Shown here piece after piece: positions 29,328 to 39,431 of a stretch of 64,000 nucleotides of DNA. The stretch spans positions 1-64,000 of the forward strand of contig JAHEIH010000009.1 in assembly GCA_024639455.1 (NCBI GenBank). The letters run 5' to 3'. Source of the DNA: Cellvibrionales bacterium (GTDB lineage Bacteria; Pseudomonadota; Gammaproteobacteria; Pseudomonadales; JAHEIH01). Position 1 is the first letter of the stretch. Each line of letters opens with the position of its first letter. Under the pieces are notes generated by a model. The model made no database searches, was not told the DNA's origin, and saw only the letters and a program-made list of their open reading frames with translations. The position numbers and the translations under genes are program-made.

Positions 29328-30217
29328 TGACGGTAATTTTCCTTGTGTTTCAGACCGTTAAGATTTGACAGCTCCCTGTGCCGAATGAGAATTTTACCAT
29401 CAAACTCGGCAAAGTGTGCGGCCAGTTGCTCGGTGAGGAATACTGAGCGATGCTTGCCACCGGTACAGCCGATCGCGATGGTCATGTAGCTGCGGTTCTC
29501 GGCTTTAAATTTGGGGATCCACTTCTCAAAATAGTGGCAAAGGTCGTCGCGCATAGCAGTGACGTCTTCTTGTTGCGAAAGAAAATCAATAATGGGCTGC
29601 TCGGTGCCATTGAAGCGGCGGATATCCTCCACCCAGTGTGGGTTGGGAAGGCAGCGCACATCGAAAATGAAGTCGGCGTCTATCGGTGGCCCATGCTTAA
29701 AGCCAAAGGATTCAAACAAGATGGAAAATTCTGATTCCTCTTTGAACGACAGGCGCTGGCGCAGCAGTTCACGCAATTCGTGAATGCTTAATAGCGACGT
29801 ATCTATGACTAAGGTGGCGTTAGCGCTAAGCCCCTCTAATAATTGGCTCTCGTACTCGAGTGCTTCTTGCAAAGCCATGTTAGCTGAAGTCAGAGGATGA
29901 CGACGGCGCGTTTCGCTAAAGCGTTTGAGCAGTGTTGGTGTGGCTGCGTCGAAATACAGCGTTTCGCACACCACCTCGGGAGGCAGGTGGCGAAGGATGT
30001 CTTGCACGTCGCGAAGTTGGTTGATGGCGTTACGCGAGTCGATGCACACGGCAATACGATTTTGGTCGTTAACAGGTTCGTCGATGGCCTGTTGCACTAG
30101 CGTTGGCAGTAAGTGAACCGGTAAATTATCAATACAGTAATAGCCGATATCTGCTAACAGATTTAACGCACTACTTTTACCTGATCCGGAGCGGCCACTG
30201 ATGATGTAAAGATGCAT
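29324..30217 (-). CDS. rapZ: RNase adapter protein RapZ
   Basis: RapZ (297 residues) binds nucleotides and small RNAs and, in enterics, delivers GlmZ to RNase E to control glucosamine-6-phosphate synthase. The P-loop GRSGSGKSS (8-16) and the C-terminal IGCTGGKHRSVFLTEQLA phosphate-binding motif are clear. It directly abuts ptsN and overlaps npr. Whether a GlmZ-type target exists in this organism cannot be seen. Confidence 0.95.
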   Translation of the reverse strand: MHLYIISGRSGSGKSSALNLLADIGYYCIDNLPVHLLPTLVQQAIDEPVNDQNRIAVCIDSRNAINQLRDVQDILRHLPPEVVCETLYFDAATPTLLKRFSETRRRHPLTSANMALQEALEYESQLLEGLSANATLVIDTSLLSIHELRELLRQRLSFKEESEFSILFESFGFKHGPPIDADFIFDVRCLPNPHWVEDIRRFNGTEQPIIDFLSQQEDVTAMRDDLCHYFEKWIPKFKAENRSYMTIAIGCTGGKHRSVFLTEQLAAHFAEFDGKILIRHRELSNLNGLKHKENYRQ

Positions 30218-30676
30218 CTAGGCCTCCGCGTAGTTGGCTGCGGCGTTGTAAAGTTGTTCGTCGCTATTGGCCCCGCGCAGGGCGGTACAGAAGGCGTCTT
30301 GGTGAAACAACCCAGCGAGAGTCGCTAAGGTTTCTAGGTGCTCGCTAAAGGATTCTTCCGGTACGAGCAGCACAAAAATGAGGTCGACGGGTTGCTCGTC
30401 GATGGCTTCGAAATCAATCGCTTGATCGAGGCTGACCAGTGCGCCTACTACCTGCGTTAAATTGGGTATGCGGCAGTGGGGAATGGCAATGCCATTCCCG
30501 ATTCCTGTACTACCGAGGCGCTCGCGTTGAATTAAACGCATGAAGACATCCTCTGCTGTCACGCCGTAGGCCTCGTGGGCCACAAAATTGGCGATGGTTT
30601 CTAGGCAGCGTTTTTTGCTGACACCAGGACTGTGGCAGAGTGTGTGGTAGGGTTTCAGGATAGAAGTTAGGCGCAT
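30218..30676 (-). CDS. ptsN: PTS IIA-Ntr regulatory protein
   Basis: IIA-Ntr (152 residues) is the output protein of the nitrogen PTS, regulating potassium transport and stress responses in relatives. The phosphorylated His67 lies in GIAIPHCR. It starts 9 bases after hpf and ends at the rapZ start. Confidence 0.95.
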   Translation of the reverse strand: MRLTSILKPYHTLCHSPGVSKKRCLETIANFVAHEAYGVTAEDVFMRLIQRERLGSTGIGNGIAIPHCRIPNLTQVVGALVSLDQAIDFEAIDEQPVDLIFVLLVPEESFSEHLETLATLAGLFHQDAFCTALRGANSDEQLYNAAANYAEA

Positions 30677-30685
30677 GGCAGTGTT

Positions 30686-30976
30686 TTACTTGTGGCCTTT
30701 CAGTTTTTCTTTGTGTTTGATGATTTGACGGTCGAGCTTATCCGTCATCGAGTCGATCGCCGCATACATATCCTCTGATTCAGCGACAGCGTGAATGTCA
30801 CTGCCGACGACGTGTATGGTGGCTTCAGCGCGTTGAACATTTTTCTCAACAGTCAGTATGACATCGCCGCTAGTGATTTGGTCGGAATGGCGGTCGATTT
30901 TTTCCATTTTATTGGCCACGTAATTTTTTAGTGCATCGGTGACTTCAACATGGTGTCCACTAATGTTCATTTGCAT
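30686..30976 (-). CDS. hpf: ribosome hibernation promoting factor, short form
   Basis: This 96-residue sigma-54 modulation/S30AE protein is the short HPF that dimerises or inactivates 70S ribosomes in stationary phase. The N-terminus MQMNISGHHVEVTDALKNYV is typical. The upstream of two in-frame ATG codons is chosen because AGAGGAAAA lies at good distance. A 6-bp inverted repeat (31000-31015) precedes it. Confidence 0.94.
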   Translation of the reverse strand: MQMNISGHHVEVTDALKNYVANKMEKIDRHSDQITSGDVILTVEKNVQRAEATIHVVGSDIHAVAESEDMYAAIDSMTDKLDRQIIKHKEKLKGHK

Positions 30977-30999
30977 ACGTTTTTCCTCTTTTTAGTAAA

Positions 31000-31015
31000 G
31001 TGACATCACTGTCAC
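31000..31015. repeat. small palindrome between rpoN and hpf
   Basis: GTGACA and TGTCAC flank TCAC in the 53-base gap before hpf. It may be a weak intercistronic hairpin or a protein site. A T-run typical of a terminator is absent. Confidence 0.3.
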
Positions 31016-31029
31016 GGTGTCATGATCGC

Positions 31030-32472
31030 CTACGTTAAGCGTTTGCGTTCATTAGACGGTGGGATATTGAGCGACTCGCGGTATTTGGCGATGGTGCGCC
31101 GCGCTACTTCGATCCCTTGTTCTTGCAGTAGTTGTGTAATTTTACTGTCGCTGAGGGGCTTACGAAGATTTTCAGCGGCAACTAATTTTTTAATAATCGC
31201 CCGGATAGCGGTAGATGAGCACTCGCCACCAGATGTGGTGCCGACGTGGCTGGAGAAGAAATACTTCAGCTCAAATACGCCGCGTGGGGTGTGCATGTAT
31301 TTCTGGGTGGTAACCCGAGAAATCGTTGATTCATGCATGTCGACCGCTTCGGCAATGTCGTTGAGTACCATTGGTTTCATTGCTTCTTCGCCGTATTCGA
31401 AAAAGTCGATTTGGCGTTCGACAATGGCGCTGGCGACTTTCATCAATGTTTCGTTACGGCTCTGCAGGCTCTTCAGGAACCAGCGCGCTTCCTGCAGACT
31501 GTCGCGCAAGAAGTTGTTGTCAGAGCTATTGTCGGCGCGACGCACTAAGTCGGCATAACCATTATTGATACGCAGTTTTGGCGCTACGTCGGGATTCAAT
31601 TCCACCCGCCATTGGCGGCCTACCTTGCTGACGAATACGTCGGGGATGACATATTCCGCTTGGCTGCTGTCGATGCTATCGCCAGGGCGAGGGTTTAGGG
31701 TCTGAATCAAGTCTATGGCGGCCTTGAGTTCGGGCTCTTTCAATTTGGTGCGGCGCAGTAATTGGGCGTAATCGTGGTTGCCGAGCAGGGTGATGAACTT
31801 ATCTACCACCAAGATGGCGTTCTGCAGCGACTCGGTTTCGGGTGGGAGCTGTCGCAATTGAATTAACAGGCACTCACGTAAATCGTGGGCCGCCACACCG
31901 GGTGGGTCGAAATGCTGCAGGCGGTGCAGTACCGCCATAACTTCGTCGTGTTCGATGTCTAGCTCGGGGTCCCCTTGCAAACTATCGTGGATATCCTCTG
32001 CGCTCAGGGTGAGGAAGCCACTGTCGTCAATGGCGTCGATAATTGCGGTGGCGATCAAGCGGTCGACTTCTGACATGGGCGTAAGGTTGAGTTGCCACAA
32101 TAAATGATCTTGCAGGGTTTCAGTCACCGAGTTGAAATTGTCGAAGTCGTAGTCTTCGCTGGACGGCGGTGCAGACATTACGGGGGTTTGATAAATGTCA
32201 TCCCACTGGGTGTCTACGGCCAAGTCGTCGGGGATTTTATCGTCCCAGTTCTCGTTGAGCTCTTTTACCTTGGCTTCGGTGTTGGTTTTAGTGGTCTCGG
32301 ACTCGCCGTCGAAATCCTCTTCTGCCGTCTCCAGCATGGGGTTGGATTCGAGAGCTTCCTGGATCTCCTGCTGCAGATCTAGGGTTGAGAGTTGCAGCAA
32401 GCGAATAGCCTGCTGCAACTGCGGCGTCATGGTAAGTTGTTGGCCAAGCTTTAGCTGAAGCGATTGTTTCAT
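31030..32472 (-). CDS. rpoN: RNA polymerase sigma-54 factor
   Basis: RpoN (480 residues) directs enhancer-dependent transcription (nitrogen, flagella and others). The Gln/Leu-rich region I begins [27 protein letters not shown], an acidic region II follows (45-110), and the C-terminal RpoN box is [10 protein letters not shown]. It has its own promoter at 32526-32554 in the 105-base gap after lptB. Confidence 0.97.
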   Translation of the reverse strand: MKQSLQLKLGQQLTMTPQLQQAIRLLQLSTLDLQQEIQEALESNPMLETAEEDFDGESETTKTNTEAKVKELNENWDDKIPDDLAVDTQWDDIYQTPVMSAPPSSEDYDFDNFNSVTETLQDHLLWQLNLTPMSEVDRLIATAIIDAIDDSGFLTLSAEDIHDSLQGDPELDIEHDEVMAVLHRLQHFDPPGVAAHDLRECLLIQLRQLPPETESLQNAILVVDKFITLLGNHDYAQLLRRTKLKEPELKAAIDLIQTLNPRPGDSIDSSQAEYVIPDVFVSKVGRQWRVELNPDVAPKLRINNGYADLVRRADNSSDNNFLRDSLQEARWFLKSLQSRNETLMKVASAIVERQIDFFEYGEEAMKPMVLNDIAEAVDMHESTISRVTTQKYMHTPRGVFELKYFFSSHVGTTSGGECSSTAIRAIIKKLVAAENLRKPLSDSKITQLLQEQGIEVARRTIAKYRESLNIPPSNERKRLT

Positions 32473-32525
32473 GCGTCGTTGACTTAATATTTGTGCGCGG
32501 TGAATTGCGCGTTGACTGTAGTTCC

Positions 32526-32554
32526 AGTGTAGACAACGAGTACCTTACTGGCAA
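32526..32554 (-). promoter_or_regulatory. promoter of rpoN
   Basis: On the minus strand TTGCCA (32549-32554) and TACACT (32526-32531) are 17 bases apart. The predicted start at about 32519 gives a 47-base leader to the rpoN ATG. This would let the rpoN-hpf-ptsN-rapZ-npr unit be expressed apart from the lpt genes. Confidence 0.6.
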
Positions 32555-32577
32555 CGTTTTTGCTTGTGAAAGATTGG

Positions 32578-33303
32578 CTAAAGTTTAAATTGCAGTCCCA
32601 GATAAACTTCGCGCACCAATCCGTTGTTTAGCACGTCTTCGGGCGTGCCCTCGGCGATAATCGTGCCCGCGTTGACAATATAGGCCGTTTCGCAGATGTC
32701 GAGTGTTTCGCGCACGTTGTGATCGGTAATCAAAACGCCGATATTTTTGTTTTTCAAATGCGTGATGATCGCTTTGATGTCGCCTACGGAGATGGGGTCC
32801 ACCCCAGCAAAGGGTTCGTCTAGTAGGATGAAGGCGGGGTTGGTCGCCAGTGCGCGAGCGATCTCAACGCGGCGCCGCTCGCCGCCAGACAAGGCCATGC
32901 CGAGACTCTGTCGAATATGGGTAATGTGGAATTCTTCAAGCAGAACCTCTAATTCTTGTTGGCGTTGCTTTTTATTGAGGTGTTTGCGGGTCTGTAAAAT
33001 AGCAAGAATGTTATCTTCGACACTTAACTTGCGGAAAATCGATGCCTCTTGGGGGAGGTAGCCAATGCCTTTCTGAGCGCGACCGTGCAGGGGCAGTTTC
33101 GTGATGTCCTGATCGTCGATACTGACCCGACCTTCATCGGCGCTAACGACGCCGGCGATCATATAAAACGAGGTCGTTTTACCGGCACCGTTGGGTCCCA
33201 ATAATCCCACGACTTGTCCACTACTTACAGAGACAGAAACATCTTTGACAACCTTTCGGTCGCTGTAAGTTTTAGCGAGGTTTTTGGCGCAAAGTTGTGC
33301 CAC
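32578..33303 (-). CDS. lptB: LPS export ABC transporter ATPase LptB
   Basis: LptB (241 residues) powers lipopolysaccharide extraction from the inner membrane with LptFG. Walker [10 protein letters not shown] (36-44), signature LSGGERRR and Walker [14 protein letters not shown] are present. It overlaps the lptA stop by one base. Confidence 0.97.
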   Translation of the reverse strand: MAQLCAKNLAKTYSDRKVVKDVSVSVSSGQVVGLLGPNGAGKTTSFYMIAGVVSADEGRVSIDDQDITKLPLHGRAQKGIGYLPQEASIFRKLSVEDNILAILQTRKHLNKKQRQQELEVLLEEFHITHIRQSLGMALSGGERRRVEIARALATNPAFILLDEPFAGVDPISVGDIKAIITHLKNKNIGVLITDHNVRETLDICETAYIVNAGTIIAEGTPEDVLNNGLVREVYLGLQFKL

Positions 33304-33851
33304 TAGGGATTCTCCTGCTCGTTACTGGCGCTGTCGGGTTGCGCAATCACTTTGGCGGGAATGACCATTTCAACGCGCGAGCCGGTGCCGGCACTTTGGG
33401 CGTTGATGATTTGATCTCGCACATTATAGGTGATTTGTTGGCTGCTAATTTTGGAGCCACCTTGGGTGAGTTGAGCTTCATCTGTTAGCTCTACCGCGGC
33501 GGTTGTCACGTTGTACTCAATCTTCTGCGCCGAGGCGTAGACGCGCTCGCCAGCGAGGTTGAGTTGTTGTGACAGAGTGGCGGGCTCGCCATTGGCAACG
33601 ATGCTATTGAGCTCGGAGTTAAGCTCTAGAATGACGATGCTATCTGCGCTGATCACTAGGCTCCCCTGGCTGATTTTGACGTCGCCACTGTAAATGGTTT
33701 GACCGCGACTTTCATCACGCACGGCACTATCCGCCTCTACGCGCACTGGTTGATTAACGTCGTCGGGCAGGGCGGCGCTACTCAAGCTAATGGTAGACGT
33801 CGCTATTAAAAGAACGAGTGCTTGCAGGTGGCGACGAATATTAACGGGCAT
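33303..33851 (-). CDS. lptA: LPS periplasmic bridge protein LptA
   Basis: LptA (182 residues) has a signal peptide ending at about SSA-ALP (residue 27) and an OstA/LptA beta-jellyroll beginning [23 protein letters not shown]. It bridges LptC and LptD across the periplasm. It overlaps lptC by 11 bases and lptB by one. Confidence 0.94.
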   Translation of the reverse strand: MPVNIRRHLQALVLLIATSTISLSSAALPDDVNQPVRVEADSAVRDESRGQTIYSGDVKISQGSLVISADSIVILELNSELNSIVANGEPATLSQQLNLAGERVYASAQKIEYNVTTAAVELTDEAQLTQGGSKISSQQITYNVRDQIINAQSAGTGSRVEMVIPAKVIAQPDSASNEQENP

Positions 33852-34395
33852 AGTGGGCGGTCACTTTGTTCTTTAGTTGGTAGTAGCCATCGGCAAGTTT
33901 AAAGCGCAGGCCATTGGCTGTCATTTTAGCATCGCTCGACTCTACTGTAATGGGGCTGTTGCTGGACGCTACTTGGGTCTTGGTGTTGTAGTTCAGTTCG
34001 TCGGTGAGCACTTGGGTATTGTTGTTGGGGTTTAGCAGCAGCACGTTGTCTTGCAGAGACATGACCGTAGTGTCGGCCGAAATAATAGCGGTATCGGCGC
34101 TGACCTGCCACGCCAGTTGTTGGTCTTTGAAAAGGCTAACTTGAGGTTTGACGATGCGTGTTTGCTTGCTGTCATAGGCCTGTACGGTAGAGGGAGTTTC
34201 GATGATCTGGGTAATATGGCCGTTGTTATCTAGCGACATAATCTGTGTGTCGAAGAGGTAGGTGTCGGCTTGGTCGGGGTTGTCGATCGAGGGTGGGGCG
34301 ACCTTTTGCACGATGTCGTCGACGTAAAAACTACTACCCATGGCGGCGACAATGGCGAGACCGATAAAGATTTGGGTAATGGGTTTGCGCAGCAT
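33841..34395 (-). CDS. lptC: LPS export protein LptC
   Basis: LptC (184 residues) has one N-terminal transmembrane segment (about 8-25) and a periplasmic beta-jellyroll that hands LPS to LptA. It is weakly conserved, but the position just before lptA and the LptC-like DNNGHITQIIETPSTVQAY segment support the call. kdsD is only 22 bases upstream, with no kdsC between them. Confidence 0.9.
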   Translation of the reverse strand: MLRKPITQIFIGLAIVAAMGSSFYVDDIVQKVAPPSIDNPDQADTYLFDTQIMSLDNNGHITQIIETPSTVQAYDSKQTRIVKPQVSLFKDQQLAWQVSADTAIISADTTVMSLQDNVLLLNPNNNTQVLTDELNYNTKTQVASSNSPITVESSDAKMTANGLRFKLADGYYQLKNKVTAHYAR

Positions 34396-34417
34396 AGTAA
34401 AGGTTTTATTCTCAGTG

Positions 34418-35392
34418 TTAAGCGAGGCCGGCTTTTAATAAATCGTGAAGGTGAACGACGCCGACGATGTCGTCACCTTGCTTAGAGACCACAAGCGAGG
34501 TGATAAGTTTCTCTTCCATAATGGCGAGGGCTTCTGCCGCCAGTGAATCCGGGCTGATGGTTTTGCAATTCTGGGTCATGACGGCGGTGACAGGCGTAGT
34601 GCCGAAGTCAATGGCTTGATCTAAGCTGCGCCGCAGGTCGCCGTCGGTATATACCCCGCGCAACGCGCCGGCTTTATTGTGGACGCATGTCATGCCGAGA
34701 CCTTTACTGCTCATCTCTAGCAAGGCATTTTTTAACGTGGTGGTTTCGTCGACCATCGGGATAGCATCGCCGCTGTGCATCACGTCGCTGACGCGCAGCA
34801 GTAACTTTCTGCCCAGTGCTCCTCCGGGGTGGGAAAAGGCAAAATCTTCTGCGGTAAAACCGCGCGCTTCGAGGAGTGCGATGGCGAGTGCGTCCCCCAT
34901 AACGAGGGTCACCGTGGTGCTCGATGTGGGTGCTAAATCCAGTGGGCAGGCTTCTGTTTCTACTCCGACGTTTAAGTGGGCGTTGGACGCTTTCGCCAGG
35001 GTCGAATTTGGGTTGCCGGTCATACTAATGACAGGCACGCGCATACGGGTCAGCAGCGGGATCAGTGTGACGATTTCAGCGGTGGTACCTGAGTTGGACA
35101 GCGCTAGCACTACATCTTTGGGGGTAATCATGCCGAGATCGCCATGGCTCGCTTCGCCGGGGTGGACAAACATGGCGGGCGTGCCTGTACTAGCTAGGGT
35201 GGCGGCGATTTTGTTGCCGATGTGGCCTGACTTGCCCATGCCGGTGACAACGACGCGGCCCTCGCAGGCGAGAATGGTTTGGCAGGCGCGATCAAAATGT
35301 TCGTCTATGCGAGCTTCTAGCGCGGCGACAGCGTCTCGCTCCATGGCGATAGTGCGCTGTGCTGAGGCCGAAAAACTAATGTTGTGAACCAT
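34418..35392 (-). CDS. kdsD: arabinose-5-phosphate isomerase KdsD
   Basis: KdsD (324 residues) converts ribulose 5-phosphate to arabinose 5-phosphate for Kdo synthesis. The SIS domain carries VTGMGKSGHIGNKIAATLASTG and VHPGEASHGDLGM, with LSNSGTTAEI binding the sugar phosphate; two CBS domains follow (about 205-324). It sits 11 bases after the antiporter gene. Confidence 0.95.
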   Translation of the reverse strand: MVHNISFSASAQRTIAMERDAVAALEARIDEHFDRACQTILACEGRVVVTGMGKSGHIGNKIAATLASTGTPAMFVHPGEASHGDLGMITPKDVVLALSNSGTTAEIVTLIPLLTRMRVPVISMTGNPNSTLAKASNAHLNVGVETEACPLDLAPTSSTTVTLVMGDALAIALLEARGFTAEDFAFSHPGGALGRKLLLRVSDVMHSGDAIPMVDETTTLKNALLEMSSKGLGMTCVHNKAGALRGVYTDGDLRRSLDQAIDFGTTPVTAVMTQNCKTISPDSLAAEALAIMEEKLITSLVVSKQGDDIVGVVHLHDLLKAGLA

Positions 35393-35403
35393 GGGACACC
35401 CCG

Positions 35404-36390
35404 TTACATCTGTGCCTTAAACAGTACCACGAAATAGGCAATATAAGGACCGAGCATTAATAGCCCTGCCCAGCGAGGCAGTTTAGCCGCACGCTTTTGG
35501 GTGGCTACAGCGACAATCATCATACCCATCAAAAGTGCTGTCAGCGCGCCCATCGCTAGGTAGTCGCGGCTAAAGGCCGCGCTGTCAACGCGAAGGGTGT
35601 CGAAAAGCCCTGGTACGGCCATAACAGCCAGCAGATTAAACATGTTTGAGCCAAGTACGTTGCCAAGCGCGATATCGTGGTGGCCCTTCAGAGCACTGGC
35701 GACGGAGGCGGCCAGTTCGGGCAGCGAAGTGCCGATGGCAACCACCGTTAGGCCAATAATTAATTCGCTCACACCAAAGCGAGTGGCTGTTTCGGTCGCG
35801 CCCCACACGAGTATGTCGGAGCTTATGATAAGCAGGACTAAACCTACGGCGAAAAGCGACCAGGCTTTTGCCCTGCTGATATGGGTCAGATGTGTGATTT
35901 CTTCGACTTCCTCGGCCTCGGCCATCGCTGGATGTTCGCTGCGCTGGCGAATCAGCAAGAAAATGATGAAACACAGCATGGCAAAGAGGGCGAGGGTTTC
36001 GTACCAGTAGATGTTTAGGTCGTAGAGCACCCAGCCGCCAACGGCGGTTGCCGCGGCGACATAGACAACTTCGCGGGAGAGTAGGCGACGAGAAATGGGC
36101 AAGGGGGCGATAAGGGCGGTAATGCCAAGAACCAACCCGATGTTGGCAAGATTAGAGCCGACAGCATTGCCGATGGCAAGTTCTCCCGCATCGGCGAGAC
36201 CGGCGTTGATGGAAACTAGAATTTCTGGTGCGGAGGTGCCAAACGCCACAATAGTGAGGCCGATCAGTAGGGTCGGCATACCGAACTGGGCGGCCATGGC
36301 GGCGGCACCGTTGACGAAGCGGTCGGCGCTCCAGATAAGCCCAACGAAGCCGACGAAAATAGCAATGTAGGGTGCAAATGTTTCAAACAT
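35404..36390 (-). CDS. yrbG: calcium/sodium antiporter, YrbG family
   Basis: The 328-residue membrane protein is an internally duplicated Ca2+:cation antiporter; the two alpha repeats contain GTSAPEILVS and GTSLPELAAS, each with an ion-binding Glu. About ten transmembrane helices are visible. I start at MFETFAPYIAIF (36390) because this is where the family begins; a 20-codon upstream extension lies in the divergent promoter region. First gene before kdsD, as in E. coli. Confidence 0.92.
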   Translation of the reverse strand: MFETFAPYIAIFVGFVGLIWSADRFVNGAAAMAAQFGMPTLLIGLTIVAFGTSAPEILVSINAGLADAGELAIGNAVGSNLANIGLVLGITALIAPLPISRRLLSREVVYVAAATAVGGWVLYDLNIYWYETLALFAMLCFIIFLLIRQRSEHPAMAEAEEVEEITHLTHISRAKAWSLFAVGLVLLIISSDILVWGATETATRFGVSELIIGLTVVAIGTSLPELAASVASALKGHHDIALGNVLGSNMFNLLAVMAVPGLFDTLRVDSAAFSRDYLAMGALTALLMGMMIVAVATQKRAAKLPRWAGLLMLGPYIAYFVVLFKAQM

Positions 36391-36441
36391 AACCGAGAGC
36401 AAGTAATTAAAAGGCGCTACATTAACCGAGTTACAAGATAT

Positions 36442-36472
36442 TTGCACCAACCCCGCTCGGATTTCGTATAGT
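36442..36472 (+). promoter_or_regulatory. possible promoter of mlaC
   Basis: TTGCAC (36442-36447) and TATAGT (36467-36472) are separated by 19 bases, which is longer than ideal. They lie in the 134-base gap between divergent yrbG and mlaC. Candidate only. Confidence 0.3.
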
Positions 36473-36524
36473 TATGTAGCATAATGACATTATCTAATAC
36501 GCAGTCTTTAGCAAGGAGCCAGGA

Positions 36525-37172
36525 ATGCGCAAAATTTTAATAGGTGCCGTGTTGTATTTCTCTGTGGCACTGCAAGCGATCGCTGCCAACGTCGGTCCTG
36601 ATCAGGTCATTTCATCGGCCACCGATGAAGTGATGGGGGTGATCACTGAAGCCAAAGGCTATTACGAGAAAGAGCCTGAGCGCTATTTCAGCAATATCGC
36701 CGTGGTGCTGGATAAGTTTGTTGATTTTGACGATTTTTCGCGCGCTGTAATGGGCGGTTTTGCGAGCGAAAAACGTCTACAGTCTTTGCCGAGCGATACT
36801 GAACGAGCGCGTGCCGAAGAACAAATTGGTCGTTTTTCGGCGGTGTTTAAGGCCGGCTTGGTGCAAACTTACGGTAAAGGTTTCTTGGCCTTTGGTGGCG
36901 AGAAAGTAGAAATTGCCGATAGTCGTATGAGCCCTGATGGTAATGATGCTCAAGTATTACAGTTGGTATATGGTGTTGCCGAAAAACCTTACGAAATCCG
37001 CTATTCGTTGCGAAAAAATGACGCCGGCGAGTGGAAGCTTCGCAACGTGGTTATCGAGGCGATCAATCTGGGTAAAATCTACCGCAATCAATTTTTAAGT
37101 GCGGCCAAGAAGTATAAGGGAGACGTCGATCAAGTTATCGATAACTGGGTGGTGGATGAAGCCGCTATCTAG
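36525..37172 (+). CDS. mlaC: phospholipid-binding protein MlaC
   Basis: MlaC (215 residues) is a periplasmic phospholipid carrier between the outer membrane MlaA complex and the inner-membrane MlaFEDB transporter. A Sec signal peptide (1-20, AIA before ANV) precedes the Ttg2D/MlaC domain with FVDFDDFSRAVMG and the RNVVIEAINLGKIYRNQF end segment. AAGGAG lies before the ATG. Unusually, mlaF, mlaE and mlaD do not precede it and mlaB does not follow. Confidence 0.92.
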   Translation: MRKILIGAVLYFSVALQAIAANVGPDQVISSATDEVMGVITEAKGYYEKEPERYFSNIAVVLDKFVDFDDFSRAVMGGFASEKRLQSLPSDTERARAEEQIGRFSAVFKAGLVQTYGKGFLAFGGEKVEIADSRMSPDGNDAQVLQLVYGVAEKPYEIRYSLRKNDAGEWKLRNVVIEAINLGKIYRNQFLSAAKKYKGDVDQVIDNWVVDEAAI

Positions 37173-37198
37173 TTCACGCTAACAGTCCCCATCCTGTT

Positions 37199-37223
37199 CA
37201 AATTGCGTTAAAATGACAATTTG
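37199..37223. repeat. short inverted repeat upstream of ibaG
   Basis: CAAATTG (37199-37205) and CAATTTG (37217-37223) surround TAAAAT, which could be a -10 element of the ibaG-murA-his genes. It lies in the 93-base gap after mlaC. No clear -35 was found; it could be an operator. Confidence 0.3.
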
Positions 37224-37265
37224 CGGAAAAACCGCCAATTCACCACCACCCTGTGGGAGACGTAA

Positions 37266-37505
37266 ATGCAAGTTGAACAGGTCGCAGCGCTCTTAGAAGC
37301 TGCACTTCCCGATAGCGACATCGATGTTAAAAATGACGGTAATCACTACTTTGTTACCGCTGTGAGTGCGGCTTTTGATGGTGTATCACGCGTTAAGCGT
37401 CAACAGATGATCTACGCCGTTCTCAACGAGCATGTTCTTAGTGGCACAATCCACGCTTTACATATCAAAACCTTCAGCCCGGCTGAGTGGCAGGCCCAGG
37501 CTTAA
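37266..37505 (+). CDS. ibaG: BolA family protein IbaG
   Basis: This 79-residue BolA-like protein contains the KH-like fold and the conserved NDGNHYFVTAVSAAFDGVSRVKRQQMIYAVL segment (split here into two motifs of the family: HYFV and RVKRQQMIY). IbaG-type BolA proteins work with monothiol glutaredoxins in iron-sulfur handling. It lies 6 bases before murA, a conserved pairing. Confidence 0.92.
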   Translation: MQVEQVAALLEAALPDSDIDVKNDGNHYFVTAVSAAFDGVSRVKRQQMIYAVLNEHVLSGTIHALHIKTFSPAEWQAQA

Positions 37506-37508
37506 TAA

Positions 37509-38771
<1,263 letters not shown>

Positions 38772-38780
38772 GGTAGAGTG

Positions 38781-39419
38781 ATGACCGATATGATTACTAT
38801 TGCGTTGACCAAGGGGCGTATTTTGAAAGAAACTCTGCCCCTGTTTGCTGACGCGGGTATCGAACCGCTGGAGGATATGGAAAAAAGCCGCAAGCTAATT
38901 TTTCCAACCAGTCGCGACGATGTGCGTTTTTTGTTGTTGCGCGGCGTCGATGTGCCTACGTATGTTCGCTACGGTGCAGCTGATATGGGGGTGTCTGGTA
39001 AGGATATGCTGTTGGAAGAGGGTGGTACGGAATTGTACGAGCCTCTTGATCTGCAGATTGCTAAGTGCCGTTTGATGACGGCGGGTATCCCGGATCAGCC
39101 AGTAACGGCGGGTCGCGTCAGGGTAGCGACAAAATTTGTCAACGTGGCGAAAGACTTCTATGCCCGCCAGGGCGTACAAGTGGATGTTATTAAGCTTTAC
39201 GGAGCGATGGAGCTTGCGCCGATCATGGGGCTTTGTGATCGTATCGTCGATATTGTCGATACAGGCAATACGCTGAAGGCCAATGGTTTAGTGCCGATGG
39301 AGCATATCGCCGATGTCAGCTCTCGCCTGGTGGTTAACAAGGCTTCGCTAAAAATGAAACACCAAAAAATCGAGGCCTTGATCAGCAGCTTGGCGGCCGC
39401 GGTCGACGCCCGTAATTAA
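38781..39419 (+). CDS. hisG: ATP phosphoribosyltransferase, short form
   Basis: HisG joins ATP and PRPP in the first step of histidine synthesis. [19 protein letters not shown] and the PRPP loop [15 protein letters not shown] are diagnostic. At 212 residues it is the short form, which in relatives lacks the regulatory domain and needs HisZ; hisZ is not in the window. GTG at 38778 is an alternative start one codon upstream. Confidence 0.95.
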   Translation: MTDMITIALTKGRILKETLPLFADAGIEPLEDMEKSRKLIFPTSRDDVRFLLLRGVDVPTYVRYGAADMGVSGKDMLLEEGGTELYEPLDLQIAKCRLMTAGIPDQPVTAGRVRVATKFVNVAKDFYARQGVQVDVIKLYGAMELAPIMGLCDRIVDIVDTGNTLKANGLVPMEHIADVSSRLVVNKASLKMKHQKIEALISSLAAAVDARN

Positions 39420-39431
39420 CGAGAAGTTGCC

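Noticed and set aside
34677-35387. Open frame of 236 codons antisense to kdsD
   Set aside because: Mirror of the kdsD codon pattern; composition is not protein-like and there is no independent start signal.
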